Positions 1-12,514 of a DNA stretch of 64,000 nt are shown here, in pieces (within the stretch, counting starts at the first letter, position 1; every line of letters begins with the position of its first letter). This DNA comes from Erpobdella octoculata (taxonomy: Eukaryota; Annelida; Clitellata; Hirudinida; Erpobdellidae). The position numbers were made by a program, and so were the translations under genes. Where the stretch lies: positions 45,886,358 through 45,950,357 of the forward strand of contig OZ022238.1 of assembly GCA_963978895.1 (NCBI GenBank), written 5' to 3'. A model generated the notes under the pieces. It saw only the letters and a program-made list of their open reading frames with translations. It made no database searches and was not told the DNA's origin.

Positions 1-1195
1 TGACTCAGATAAAGAAGCCAATAAAAGCATTTTTAAATGAATTTATTTTTTATCTTTACTTGTTTTTATACACGTATTTTAATTTTTCTGAGTTATGCTT
101 TGAATAACTTTTATTGTTTGACTTACTAAAACGTGAGTTGCAATGCCTATGCATATCTCTTTGTTTTAAAAAATCATATGTTGTATAAGAAACGCTAAGG
201 AGTAAAAAAGAAAATATCGCGCACAGGCATATAACGCGCTAAGGGGTGCGCGGTATGCATAGACTTAAATATAAGTCTATGGCGGTATGTAACCAGTGAA
301 GCAAAAACAAAGTTTTTTAAAAACACACTTTTATATTTTTACTACATAAACAAAAAACATATTAGCATAAACAATAAATAGTTCGACGAAAATATCACAA
401 ATGGTTATTTATTTATATTCTGTCCAATCGATCCGAAAATTTGATAGAATGCATTGTTAATCAGTTCGGAGCTATGTTTATATTTTTAAGTCTTTAGCTC
501 ATCGGGAAGTTAGTTTAAAATCATCATCATCATCATTATTTTTACAGCGCTCTTGTGATGACTATTCCATTGTACTGCGCTATATAAATAATCCATATTA
601 TTATTATTATTTATTTTTGAAACGTCCCTATTCCACGCTATGCTAGGGTTGGACGTTTTTCCATATCAGGCCCCTCCACAAGTCACGATCCAGGGCAGAC
701 TGCCGCTTCAAGCCGAGCTCATCCATGTCTTTCTTCACACATTCCCACCAAGTCTTACTACTTCTACCTTTACTTTTCACTCCTACAACATCCACATCTC
801 TAATTGCCGAAACCCAATCATCTGCACTTTTACGCTACAAATGTCCAAACCACCTTAGTCTTCCACGCCTCACCACATCAGCTACACAAGGAACATTCAG
901 AAAGCTACACAAAATGTGTAAAAACGCATATAACGCACGCGTTATATGCGAAGAAACATGGTAACTGACGCAAGTGCCGCCTGGTGAATAATTTAAAGTG
1001 CGTTACGAAATAAATTGAGATAATTTGAAATAATGATTAAATCGCTTCCGAAAGTATTGAATATTGTTTTGGTGAATGGGTTAAGTCGATGCTGGAAGTT
1101 TCAAAGTTTTAACTTGTCCAAAAGTTGGTGAAAATCAATTTAAAGATTTTGTGCTGTATAAAATAGATCAATATTACTAGAAATTTGGACACTTT
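1..1195. repeat. Fragment of a third copy of the duplicated unit
   Basis: This stretch is collinear with 13780-16440 in unit A and 36930-40990 in unit B, without the insertions those copies carry. Shared landmarks are the GC-rich segment around 215-300 with a short hairpin (AGACTTAAATATAAGTCT), the minus-strand reverse-transcriptase fragment at 612-912, and the segment ending in ...ATTTGGACACTTTACTTTTT. Homology stops near 1195, where a different dispersed repeat begins. The window edge cuts the left side, so the full extent is unknown. Confidence 0.8.
612..912 (-). pseudogene. LINE reverse-transcriptase C-terminal fragment
   Basis: Read on the minus strand this matches the C-terminal tail of the longer non-LTR retrotransposon fragments at 15508-16185 and 39838-40690, including the segment corresponding to KWFGHLERKSADDW. 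This copy is the most truncated of the three: it ends near 912 where the others continue upstream for several hundred bases, and it contains in-frame differences. It is a dead fragment carried inside the duplicated unit, not an independent insertion. Confidence 0.65.
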
Positions 1196-1560
1196 ACTTT
1201 TTATTTCGAATGTTTGCTTACAAAAGTTTTTTGTTGACCAGCTGATTGATTGACTCAAAGACAATGCTTGTTTCCTCAAAAGGAGAGACAGTTTAGTACA
1301 ACACAACATACCTAGACTATAAGAAAAGCTAATAATGTTATTTGTCAAATGAATGTTACGCCTTATAACTGCAAATGACCATCGATAAATTATTTACTTA
1401 ACCTAATATAATAAATCATTTATATGAATAAATGCAAATAAATACTTGTATTATTTATTTATTTATCTACTCATTGACCTAATTAATTAATCAACTTAAT
1501 AGAATAATTAAATAAAGCAATAAATAAATAAATAAATTGGTCTTCGAGATTGATTGATTT
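1196..1560 (+). repeat. Dispersed repeat family, copy 1 (GTTGACCAGCTGATTGA type)
   Basis: The core GTTGACCAGCTGATTGA, the following CTCAAAAGGA(A/G)AGA block and the later segment CAAATGACCATCGATAAATT recur at 4400-4745 and 23300-23618. Each copy finishes in TTTA/AAAT-rich simple sequence. No coding domain is recognisable, although short peptides in the core read similarly in all copies. It could be a SINE-like or MITE-like element; ends and target-site duplications are not resolved. Confidence 0.65.
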
Positions 1561-1787
1561 TTTTAAATTGTCATAATTTTGTACATTAAACTTTTAATAA
1601 AAAGACCAAAATAATTTAAAAGGCAAAACAACGTTTGCTTGGTCAGCTAGTATATATAGATAAATTAAAAATTTAATTTAATCCAACTAATTTCAAAATA
1701 TAAAAACATATTATTATTTTAATCTATTTTTTTTTATTTGCTTTGGAATGCATACGAACGATAAAACAATTTTTTCATTGTAATGTT

Positions 1788-3950
1788 ATAAATAAATAAA
1801 TGAATAAATGAATAAATGAATAAATGAATAAATGAATAAATGAATAAATGAATAAATGAATAAATGAATAAATGAATAAATGAATAAATGAATAAATGAA
1901 TAAATGAATAAATGAATAAATGAATAAATGAATAAATGAATAAATGAATAAATGAATAAATGAATAAATGAATAAATGAATAAATGAATAAATGAATAAA
2001 TGAATAAATGAATAAATGAATAAATGAATAAATGAATAAATGAATAAATGAATAAATGAATAAATGAATAAATGAATAAATGAATAAATGAATAAATGAA
2101 TAAATGAATAAATGAATAAATGAATAAATGAATAAATGAATAAATGAATAAATGAATAAATGAATAAATGAATAAATGAATAAATGAATAAATGAATAAA
2201 TGAATAAATGAATAAATGAATAAATGAATAAATGAATAAATGAATAAATGAATAAATGAATAAATGAATAAATGAATAAATGAATAAATGAATAAATGAA
2301 TAAATGAATAAATGAATAAATGAATAAATGAATAAATGAATAAATGAATAAATGAATAAATGAATAAATGAATAAATGAATAAATGAATAAATGAATAAA
2401 TGAATAAATGAATAAATGAATAAATGAATAAATGAATAAATGAATAAATGAATAAATGAATAAATGAATAAATGAATAAATGAATAAATGAATAAATGAA
2501 TAAATGAATAAATGAATAAATGAATAAATGAATAAATGAATAAATGAATAAATGAATAAATGAATAAATGAATAAATGAATAAATGAATAAATGAATAAA
2601 TGAATAAATGAATAAATGAATAAATGAATAAATGAATAAATGAATAAATGAATAAATGAATAAATGAATAAATGAATAAATGAATAAATGAATAAATGAA
2701 TAAATGAATAAATGAATAAATGAATAAATGAATAAATGAATAAATGAATAAATGAATAAATGAATAAATGAATAAATGAATAAATGAATAAATGAATAAA
2801 TGAATAAATGAATAAATGAATAAATGAATAAATGAATAAATGAATAAATGAATAAATGAATAAATGAATAAATGAATAAATGAATAAATGAATAAATGAA
2901 TAAATGAATAAATGAATAAATGAATAAATGAATAAATGAATAAATGAATAAATGAATAAATGAATAAATGAATAAATGAATAAATGAATAAATGAATAAA
3001 TGAATAAATGAATAAATGAATAAATGAATAAATGAATAAATGAATAAATGAATAAATGAATAAATGAATAAATGAATAAATGAATAAATGAATAAATGAA
3101 TAAATGAATAAATGAATAAATGAATAAATGAATAAATGAATAAATGAATAAATGAATAAATGAATAAATGAATAAATGAATAAATGAATAAATGAATAAA
3201 TGAATAAATGAATAAATGAATAAATGAATAAATGAATAAATGAATAAATGAATAAATGAATAAATGAATAAATGAATAAATGAATAAATGAATAAATGAA
3301 TAAATGAATAAATGAATAAATGAATAAATGAATAAATGAATAAATGAATAAATGAATAAATGAATAAATGAATAAATGAATAAATGAATAAATGAATAAA
3401 TGAATAAATGAATAAATGAATAAATGAATAAATGAATAAATGAATAAATGAATAAATGAATAAATGAATAAATGAATAAATGAATAAATGAATAAATGAA
3501 TAAATGAATAAATGAATAAATGAATAAATGAATAAATGAATAAATGAATAAATGAATAAATGAATAAATGAATAAATGAATAAATGAATAAATGAATAAA
3601 TGAATAAATGAATAAATGAATAAATGAATAAATGAATAAATGAATAAATGAATAAATGAATAAATGAATAAATGAATAAATGAATAAATGAATAAATGAA
3701 TAAATGAATAAATGAATAAATGAATAAATGAATAAATGAATAAATGAATAAATGAATAAATGAATAAATGAATAAATGAATAAATGTATAAATGAATAAA
3801 TGAATAATTGAATAAATGAATAAATGAATAAATAAATAAAAGAATAAATGAATTAATGAATAAATGAATAAATGAATAAATGAATAAATGAATAAATGAA
3901 TAAATGAATAAATAAATAAAGGAATAAATGAATAAATGAATAAATTCATT
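1788..3950. repeat. 8-bp satellite array (TGAATAAA)n, about 2.1 kb
   Basis: The unit TGAATAAA repeats essentially without error from about 1797 to 3780 (close to 250 units), then becomes imperfect (TGTATAAA, TGAATAAT, AAATAAAA) to about 3950. It is followed by a short inverted stretch of TTCATTCATT at 3946-3970. Because the unit contains no stop on the minus strand, long spurious reading frames of over 700 codons appear; these are not genes. The left flank (1735-1795) is the reverse complement of 57540-57610, which also abuts TTTA/TTCA repeats, so the array sits at the end of a dispersed element. Confidence 0.97.
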
Positions 3951-3970
3951 CATTCATTCATTTATTCATT

Positions 3971-4399
3971 CAATAAATTATTTACATTATTTACATTAGA
4001 AAACATTTCCAACTAATTTAAAATTGAAATTTTTTTTTTAAATTTTTTTCGTGATCCCCGCGGCGGGTCGCACTGGCATTAAACTTCGATATTAAGTGGG
4101 CGCTACAAAATATCATTCAGCGGGTCGCGTGTTTGCCACCAATGGTTTAGACCCTAGTTAAAGAAACCGCTACTAATTTTAAAAAAATACTTTTTTCAGT
4201 TGAAACAAACATAAAAAACTTATTACAAACTGGCAGGGTTACCCTGCGTTTCCCGGGGGTTTTTTACAGGTTTTCTCGTTGTTTCTTTTTTTTGCTTTTT
4301 TTTCTCTTCTTTGTTTTTTTCTCTTGTTTTATTTGTTCACTCTCTTTGTTAATTTTAAAAGAGAAAGAAATGACCAAAAAAGAAAAAAATAATTTTTTT
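3971..4399. other. No gene seen
   Basis: Holds a GC-rich island at about 4050-4150 with CGCGGCGGGTCGC and GCGGGTCGCGTG motifs, possibly a transposon-end fragment, and a pyrimidine-rich tract at 4270-4330. No reading frame with recognisable content. Confidence 0.5.
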
Positions 4400-4745
4400 A
4401 TTAAAGATATTACAAAACTAACATTTAGGTCGTATTTTGTTGACCAGCTGATTGACCGACTCCATGCTTGTTTCCTCAAAAGGAAAGATAGTTTAGCACT
4501 GTATGTGTCTTAAAACTTCCCTTTTCAATGTTTTCTTTAATCTTCTTCCAATATACAGTGGCTCCGAAGCTCGTTCGACCGTGGGGCCACTTTAAAAAAT
4601 TCTTTTTCAAATTTTTCAACGTTCAACTGCAAATGAACATTGATAAATTATTTAGGTTAACCTAAGATAATAATTTATTTGTATGAATTACTGCAAATAA
4701 ATATTTGTATTTATTTATTTAAATAAATGAATAAATAAATAAAAA
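4400..4745 (+). repeat. Dispersed repeat family, copy 2
   Basis: Second copy of the family described at 1196-1560. The core GTTGACCAGCTGATTGA is at about 4438-4455, and the AACTGCAAATGAACATTGATAAATTATTTA block is diverged. It ends in a short TTTA/AAATAAATGAAT tract, the unexpanded counterpart of the long arrays beside the other two copies. Confidence 0.6.
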
Positions 4746-5505
4746 AGTAATAAACTTCGGGCAGCTTCAACCAGCTCAGCTTCTTCTTTAAATTTTGTTA
4801 CGCAAATTAAATTTGAATTGTGTTACGCAATAATCCTTTATGTTTGTACATTTGCATTATTTTCTGAGATACTTTTAGCCATAAAAAGTAAATAGAAACT
4901 TTTCTAATACTTTTCCTATCTTGTTGTCATCTTTAAAAACTACTTTCATGCCAAAAGTTCTTTCAACTTGTCTAGTGGTTTAGATTTGTATAGTGTATAG
5001 AAGAAAAACAAACAAATAAAGAAACAAACAGTCAGTTTTAAATAAAGAGAATATTTATACCCCTGTAGGTTAGAAAATCAGAAAAGTGTTATTTAAAAAT
5101 GTATGTTCTTATTGATATGTCTTTAAATAAGAGCCGTCCTCAAGTGACGTCATGCTCTTAAGGGAAAAGTCAGAATTTTTGGCGAAGGGGTGCTGGGGAG
5201 AATTGAAAAATGTGAATTCACAAAGAAAAATAAAATTATTATTTAAACTTGTCAATTTAAATGTAAAATTTTTTTAGTTTTAATAATTTAAATTTTGTTA
5301 AATATTTATTTGATAACTTTTTGATCACAAACAATTCTCTTTTATTCACTACTTGTAAATAGCATAAAATGTAAAATGAAAGTTACCTAAAATTGCTGAG
5401 ACAATAAATTTCTCTGTATATACGTCTATGTTTTTTATTTTATTTAAGTTTTATTTTTGAAAAACATCAGCTCTAAAGATTTTTGTATTTTAATATTTAC
5501 TTTAT
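4746..5505. other. No gene seen
   Basis: AT-rich. A stretch at 4790-4860 with two TTACGCAA motifs around AAATTTGAATT resembles part of the (TA)n-CTAG repeat at 6690-6740. The rest shows no coding signal or repeat I can identify. Confidence 0.4.
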
Positions 5506-6470
5506 TTTTCTAGTCGCTTTTCTCAAAATAATTTTCCTTTGTCTTAAATTTTTTGAGCTCAATTATGTTTTTAATTTTTAATTAATCAACGAAAAATTAT
5601 TCATTTAATTTCAGTTTCTAAATGTTCACTTTTATTTACGTTTTATTTTATTTGTTATCTTATTATTTTGAACTGATTTATCAATGGTCATTAGTCATTG
5701 TAAGTTATAACAGCCAAATGTCGTAGTAGGTTATATCGTGTTGTATCGAAGACTTGCGATGTTCCGCAATAATAAACTTTATTCTCTTTTCAGGAAACGA
5801 TCATGGCCTGTTAATCGATTGATTGGCACGTTTGCAAAAAACAACTTATATGTTAGTTTTCTTTTGTTTTGTATATTTATTCATTAATAAGTTTCTTAGT
5901 TTTCTCATTTCTTATCCTTAAGATATTTAGATTTTTTTGGAAAGCTTGCGTTATTCATGATACTCTCGTTAGTTTATTGGGGTCTGTAAAAACTTTTTTA
6001 ATGTCCCTTTGAATATAAATGCATCAGTTGAATTATAAAATAAATCAGTTCAAACGTGTTATTAAAAAGATAAATTAATAGCAAAATACATTCTATTTGA
6101 TTGAACTACTTAAGTTAGTTTTAAAATTTACGAAAATAACTAGTTGATATTAACTAAGCACTTAATTCTAATTATTTCAATATTTTGTGTGTGTATTTAT
6201 GCACATGCATGAAGCACATTGAAAACATTATAGTATAGTCGGTGCGGGGTAACCGATCACTGAGCGAGTTCGCGTACAGTTCGCGTTTTAGAGGTTCGCC
6301 TTTTACAGACACCCAATTTTAACAAAAAAATGACTTGCTGGCCATATATACATTCCAATCCAAAAGCTGAGCGTGTCAAACTGTTTTTAAAAGTAGCGAC
6401 GATTCAGCAAAACCTTAGGGGGGGGGGTGAATTTAATTTAATTAATTTAACCTGGAGAATCTTAAAACTT

Positions 6471-6506
<36 letters not shown>

Positions 6507-7066
6507 CTAGCGGGGTTGCTCGGGGTTTTCAGAGGTTTTTTATCCTTTTTCTCTCTTGCTCCCGTTTCCTTTCCCGCTTGCTCTTCCGTTTCCGTTCCCG
6601 CTCGCGCTCATTTTTTCTTTTTCACTCTTTTAGCCCATAAAACGTAAAATAGATTTGCTAAAAGTTGCTTGAAGCCTTCAAACGTTATTACGTAAACAAA
6701 ATTTGAATTTTATTACGCAATTACCTCCGATGGTCGTACATAGGAACCTTTGGCCTGGAAAGTTAAGAAGGGGAAAAAGTTAAGAGGGTTAGGAATCCTT
6801 CTCCGATCCCCCGGCTCAGGGGGCCAAAATACCTTCCGGGCCAAAAGTGCCTATACATGATCATTGCATAAGTTTTCGAAGCACTGTTTACAATTGAGTA
6901 GCAGGCATTACTTGCTAATGGACTTTTTAATATTAAGAAGTCCATGACTTGCTTCCAAGTCTTGCATAATGTGACCGATTGCGCGTTATTACAAATTATT
7001 AAGAGATAGATGGCGCGGGAAAGCGACCGGAATCGGGAAAGTGACTCTACCAGAGCTCAGAGGCAC

Positions 7067-7105
<39 letters not shown>

Positions 7106-8258
7106 ACAAAAAGTTTAGTTCCATACACTTGATATTATTATAGTACATTTGTATACAAACGTTGTTTTAACAAAATATTTGTTTCATTTTTTATTATTGT
7201 TAATACAACGTTTTACTCAACTCGTCCAAATAAATCTAACAATCAAAATTTAGACCAATGGTTTTAACCTTTTTTCCCGCGCACCTTTTGGATGAACTCA
7301 ATTTGACCGCAATTTCATACAAAACAAAAATCAAAAAATGTTATTGTCTTGTTTCAAGTTTTTTGCTCAATATATATTTTTTATTTTTCACCAAAGAACA
7401 AAAAGCCAATCTTGCACAAGTAGGTAGTAACTCAAAATGACGAATGCCAACAAACGTTTAGCTCAAGCTGGATAGCTATCTTGAAAAAATGTGAGACTTT
7501 TAACTTCTGGCAATTCGATAAGGAGCTTGGTAAGAAGCAAGGAGGATTGGTTTGACCTTGATAGGCCGAAATCTTAGTTAAACTAAAATTGCTGTACCGT
7601 CACACCAAACTCTTTTCTGCTCAAGAACGTTAATCGATCGGTTTCAAATTGTCATTTGACAGGACTTTGACACACAAAAAACACTTGGGTCGTTGTGTGT
7701 CGTTTAAGGACGTCATTTCAGCAAAATCTAGGGGGGAACTTGCTCTCATGACTCCCAATTTTCGAAAACCCCTTTCCTCCAACAAGAACCCTTGCTAAAA
7801 TTGAAGATTTAAATGTATTTCTAATTACTTTTAATAAAAAATTAAAAATGCATAAAATAGTTTTCATATTCAAAAGTTTTATTTTTCGCACTCCTCAAAA
7901 TTAGAACAACCTCCCATCGGTTAAGAACCCCTTTTTAAGAACATTTTTCGACAAGTTAAAGCTTTGAAACTTTTAATATAGCTCTAAAAAGTTAAAACTT
8001 TGAAACTTTTAATATAGCTCTAAACACAAGGACAATGCAATATTCTACCAATGACGTCATTTGTGGAGACAGGGTTGCCTCCCAAATACGAAGTTTTAGA
8101 AAAGTTTTGTAATGGGGAAGGGGGCGGGGAGCGGTTTCTTTCTAACTTTGTCTCTTCTTATGAAAATGTTAAAACTTTTATTTTTACTTTTTGATTTTTA
8201 TAATTATATATATAAAACAAAAATATAATTAAACTATTTTGGAATGATTTTTTATCAG
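5506..8258. other. Noncoding left part of unit A
   Basis: Duplicated at 25798-28575. Contains the (TA)n-CTAG repeat (6470-6880), an (ATT)n tract at 7067-7103, and conserved but apparently noncoding sequence. The first exon of the Hsp70-like gene, with its start codon, should lie somewhere here, but I cannot identify it. Short open frames here are not supported by any domain. Confidence 0.5.
6470..6880 (+). repeat. (TA)n-CTAG dispersed repeat, copy in unit A
   Basis: Begins with (TA)n followed by ACTAGCGGGGTTGCTCGGGG, then a pyrimidine-rich segment (repeated CTTCCGTTTCC / CCCGCTCGCGCTC) and a region with TTACGTAA...TTACGCAATTACC and GGTCGTACATAGG. Repeated at 26764-27190 in unit B and, reversed and diverged, at 21640-22100. 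The nature of the element is unknown; it has no coding capacity. Confidence 0.6.
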
Positions 8259-10801
8259 GATGAGTCTGTGAGTCATATCTATTCAGCAGAGATGTTGCGA
8301 GTACTTATGGTCCGAGTACGAGTACGAGTACGAGTACCATGGTATCGAGTACGAGTACGAGTACGAGTACCATGGTATCAAGTTATCGAGTACGAGTACG
8401 AGTACGAGTACTGAGGTCTCGAGTACAAGTACGAGTACGAGTACAAGACATTTTTAGCGAGTACTTTTCGAGATGAACGGTACGAGTACGAGTACCAAGT
8501 ACTACATCTCTGTATACTAGATTTCAGCAAGTATAAACGAAATATTATCCCAAACAACTGTTTAGTAAACAAGCAAACTTTTTTTAGAGAAGGTGTCGCA
8601 TATGCGAGTACGAGTACGAGTACTTAGTGGAATAACGAGTACGAGTACGAGTACGAGTACTGAGTGGAATAACGAGTACGAGTACGAGTACGAGTACCAA
8701 GGTTTCGAGTACAAGTACGAGTACGAGTACTTGAAAACGGTACTCGAGTTGTACTCGAGTACGAGTACGAGTACCAAGTACTACATCTCTGCTATTCAGT
8801 TGAAAAAACTCCTAGGTATGGTTTGTTTAATTCACATATAGACAACACAAATATATTTATAATAAATGAACTTGTTGTAGTTGCATCAACAAAGAAAAAT
8901 TTGTTGGGATTGATTTTGGAAGAACAAACACTCGTGTAGCCGTCAGTGACAAAAATGGTTTTAAAATCTTAAAAGAAACCCGTTCGCTTGTATATACAAT
9001 AGAGGATGGAGAAATTGTCGATGAAAACACAGAGTGGGACATTTATGGTAGGCCCAAGGAACCTATAGATGGAGTAAAGAAACTTCTGTTTGGTAAATTT
9101 GACGATAAAGATGTCCAAGAATACATGTAAGTGTTTTTTCTCAACATTATACAGTTTCATATTTATTTAGTAAAGCTATAAAAAAGAAAAAAGATTGAAG
9201 AAAAATTCAACAAATTAAACTTAAAATAAATCATTAAATTTTTTAAATTAAGGAAAACCACTGATTTCGAAGTTGTAAAGGGACCCAAAAAACGTCCTTT
9301 AATTAAACTAGAAAAGTTCGACAGACTTTATAAACCATGTGAAGCTGCTGCACCTCTTTTGAGAAATATGAAAAAATCAGCTGGTTGATTTTAATTTTGT
9401 AAAATAATTAAAAATTTGTTTACTTAAAAAGTATAAATTGAATTATTAACAGATTTGTATTTTAATGAAGAAGTTAATAACGCTGTTATAGCTGTTCCAA
9501 CTGGTGCAAATGATTTTGAGGTATTTATTAATAAAAGTTGTGCAAATATTTTTTGGCATTTTCAGTTACACTGTTTCTCAAATAAATAGGAACTTAAAGA
9601 AGCTGGCAGACTTGCTGGATTTGAACGAATTGATGTTGTCAAAGAACCAATTGCTGCTGTACTTGCACTCGATTCATTGGATTCCCAAGAATCTACTTCT
9701 GGTGATAAAGTGTTAGTTGTAATCTGTGCCCTTTTATTAGGAAATTATAAATTTTTGTGATTTTATAGTTGAATGAATTCAAAATTATACTTTTGTGGTT
9801 TCAGGACTGCTGTGTACGATTTTGGTGATGACAAATTTGAGGTCTCAATAATTAAATCCAAAAATGGGCTTATGCATCTTTATTCATACGGTGACTTAAT
9901 GCTTAATGGACGTCTTGTTGACAATGTTCTCATCAATTATTTCAACCAAAAATTAAGAGAACAGGTTAATATACCTAATTTTTAACAAGTAAAACATATA
10001 AACTGGAAAATGTCAAATAAATTCTACGATAAAAACAACACCATTATAATTAATCAGTGGCGTTCTTAGAGTGTCACCCAGTGTTATGATTGGAAAAAAA
10101 CGGCAATAGGCCACCATATCATAAAAATGTTTTTTATTTTGGTGTCACACTATTTCCTAGTGATACCACTGCAATAAATAATATTTCGAATAAATTTCCA
10201 TTGATTATAGACAATACAATCTTTGTTTGATGATACTATTATTAATTTGTATATTTACAGAATGGTGACAATATTGAAAAATCGAGACATGATGATTTTT
10301 TACTTAGAGAACATATAGCTGATGTAAAAATGAAGCTATGCAATGTTACTAAAGTAAATATAAACTTTCAATACTATTGTAATGGTCACTTTGGCCATTT
10401 TGGAATGGAACTAACAAGGAAAGAGTTGGAAAACAGAACTGATGAGTTGTTAAGGAGGACAATTCCTCTGTGTGAAAAAAGCATGAAAAGGTCTGGCATT
10501 AGTAAGAAAGACATTGATGAAGTTTTGTTAGTTGGTGGAATGACAAAAATGCCAAAGGTAATTAAAACTATGTTAATATCAAGCATTTTATAACAACAAT
10601 AGCACATTGATCATGATAACATGAGATGTGAGCTCTAGATTTAATAAAATATGAATATTTATTTTAATTACTATTTGAAAGGTTAAAGAAGTGGTTGAAG
10701 AAATATTTGGAAAAGCCCCGAACAATAAAATTGATTCGCGTGAAATACTTGCTATTGGAGCTGCTGCTGCTGCCAGAAGATCCAAATATTATTTTGAATA
10801 A
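8259..10801 (+). pseudogene. Hsp70-like gene (ATPase domain only), copy 1, interrupted by a hAT element
   Basis: Eight exons with conserved splice sites: 8259-8286 plus 8800-8815 (one exon split by an insertion), 8881-9126, 9253-9383, 9453-9520, 9590-9711, 9805-9964, 10261-10557 and 10682-10801 (stop TAA). They encode an Hsp70 nucleotide-binding domain: phosphate-1 loop VGIDFGRTNTRVAVS, linker region EPIAAVLAL, phosphate-2 loop VYDFGDDKFEVSI, and adenosine loop VLLVGGMTKMPKV followed by EEIFGKAP...AIGAAAAA. The reading frame stops right after this, so there is no substrate-binding domain. The adenosine-loop region is closest in style to DnaK/mitochondrial Hsp70. The canonical phosphate-1 Thr is Arg, and the phosphate-2 GGGT is GDDK, so ATP hydrolysis is doubtful. 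A 505-bp hAT insertion breaks the first recognised exon, so this copy is probably not functional unless that exon is skipped. The true first exon was not found. Confidence 0.82.
8287..8791. mobile_element. hAT-type MITE made largely of GAGTAC repeats
   Basis: A 505-bp insertion absent from the otherwise identical site in unit B (around 28604). It is bounded by inverted ends CAGAGATG...CATCTCTG and by a perfect 8-bp target-site duplication CTATTCAG (8279-8286 and 8792-8799), the hAT signature. Most of the body is tandem GAGTAC (reverse GTACTC). An internal copy of the right end (AGTACTACATCTCTG, 8498-8512) is followed by about 90 bp of non-repetitive sequence, so the element may be a composite of two. 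No transposase is present. Confidence 0.92.
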
Positions 10802-11420
10802 AATGTTCTTTCGGTGATAAAAGTTATTATTGGATTTAAATTAAAAACAGCTTCAAGTCAAGACAGCCACCTGGCTAACTGGCTAGGTAGGCCAAAGCAC
10901 TCGCTAGAAAAAAATTGGTCAATTTAAACTTGTAAAAGAATTCACCACCTTCTTAGGGTATCCAATTTCTCTAGAGGAAACGTTGATTAGGTTTTACTCA
11001 TTTGTTTCTGTCGGCCAAAATTTTATCGCCAAAATTTGATACTGAATTATTTAATTTTGCAAACGCTTTCTTTAATTTTTTAAATAATTAAATAAACAAT
11101 TATAAGATAAAAAGAATATTACCACAAGAAAACTAAAAAAGTCAACAGAATTTGCATGACAGACCACTTTAGTTCTAGACTTGGACTCCTAATTTAAATG
11201 AAATAAAAGGCTCTCCTTGTATTAAACAGGAGAGATCAGTCGATGTCGCGATGTGCTGTTTACAAACATATGCCGCGCGATACGCTATAAATTTAAGTAT
11301 ACCCAATGCACATTTCTAATGTTTACATTCATATTTTTTTGGGTCTGTTTATGTCTGCATTGCAGTGCCCACAAGTACATAGTAGTAAACCGGGCACAAA
11401 AGCGAAAACTGTTAAGAAAA
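10802..11420. other. Region downstream of Hsp70 copy 1
   Basis: Matches 30620-30975 and 32873-33220 in unit B. It includes a broken version of the 91-codon open frame found at 30632-30907; small substitutions and length changes around 10905-10945 and 11010 disrupt it here. The unit B telomere-like 70-85 bp segment (32918-33003) is missing here. Confidence 0.6.
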
Positions 11421-12160
11421 CTCTTATCTCAACTGACTTTCAGCGAACACGTTGCAAAATTGGTCAACACCAGTTACTACCATCTACGACAGATGAGGTC
11501 AGTTCGCAAATCCCTCACGGTCAATTCTTCGCATGCACTTGCCCGCGCTTTGATCTTGTCTAGACTTGATTATTGTAATTGTCTACTCAGTGGAATACCG
11601 GATCTGTTAATGAGGCGGCTTGATGGTGTCATGCGTGCCACGGCTAGGCTGATTCTCCGATTGCCTCGATACGGTCATGTCACTAAAGCGATTCACGACC
11701 GACTACACTGGCTGAACATGCAGGCGCGTATCGACTTCAAGCTATCTCTCACTGCGTACCGATGCCTCCATGGTTCTGCGCCGTCATACCTTTCCGGTCT
11801 GTGCATTCCGGTGACTTAGTTTCCTGGCCGATCTCACCTTCGCTCGGCTTCTTCCGGTCAGCTTCTTGTTCCTTCCTGCGGAACCAGGACGTTTGGACCG
11901 AGGGCTTTTGCAGTTTCTTGTCCAACTACCTGGAACAATCTACCGATTGAACTTACCGATCCGGCGTGTGTCGATAGCGTTTATGTTTTTCGGAAACGAC
12001 TTAAAACTCATTTTTTTCTTCGTATGACGAACGGATATTGACCCTTTTTGTTTCTGATGTGTGATTCTGTTCGTTCGTTTATTTTGGCACTGCCGCCTCG
12101 TGCTCTGAGAAATTTTTCTTATTAGAGAGCACGTTAAATAAATAATAATAATAAATAATA
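11421..12160 (+). mobile_element. 5'-truncated CR1/L2-like LINE, 3' end
   Basis: The C-terminal end of a non-LTR retrotransposon ORF2: LARALILSRLDYCNCLLSG, then RLILRLPRYGHVTKAI and LHWLNMQARIDFK, a pattern typical of CR1/L2/Rex-type elements. A frameshift near 11816 moves the remaining protein (TTWNNLPIEL, RLKTHFF) into another frame. The element ends in a TAAATAATAATAA-type tail. Unit B has an uninterrupted version of the flanks at about 33218 (CTCTTATCTTTAAC...ATAAATAAAATACTC), so this inserted into unit A only, or after the duplication. No obvious target-site duplication. Confidence 0.8.
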
Positions 12161-12514
12161 AATAAAATACTCAATTTATTCCACACTGGAATGTGGCTGC
12201 AGTTTTTGAAAACGTTATAGTGCCAGTGAAAAAAACTAAATAGAATAGTGTCTAGGAAAGTTTTTAAAGTGTGGGTTTTAAAAACATTTGCCTTTTCAGC
12301 TTTATGCTGAACTGACGCTCCTGTCCTCCAATAATTTTCAAATATCATCTCAAAGTCAAGTGGTTTGAATGAAACACTACTGGCAATATTTTTCAGGGGT
12401 TATATTTCTAAGGAAAAAAGGTTGTAGGAGGGAAAAAGTCGAAAGCACCAAGAACTAACGTCTCATGAGAAGAATGTGCAAAAAATTTTAAAATGTTGAG
12501 AAACTTTTCCAGAT

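Noticed and set aside
1734..3953. Minus-strand open frames of over 700 codons (repeating Ile-His-Leu-Phe-Ile-Tyr-Ser-Phe)
   Set aside because: Pure translation of the TGAATAAA satellite, which has no stop on that strand; not a gene.
4050..4150. GC-rich island with CGCGGCGGGTCGC as a possible CpG promoter
   Set aside because: Only about 100 bp, no neighbouring gene, and it resembles a transposon end.
8378..8841. Tyr-Ser/Glu-Tyr repeat peptides on both strands
   Set aside because: Translation of the GAGTAC array of the hAT MITE.
9504..9716. Independent 70-codon genes at 9504 and 29308, and at 9773 and 29578
   Set aside because: Off-frame or read-through shadows of Hsp70-like exons and introns.
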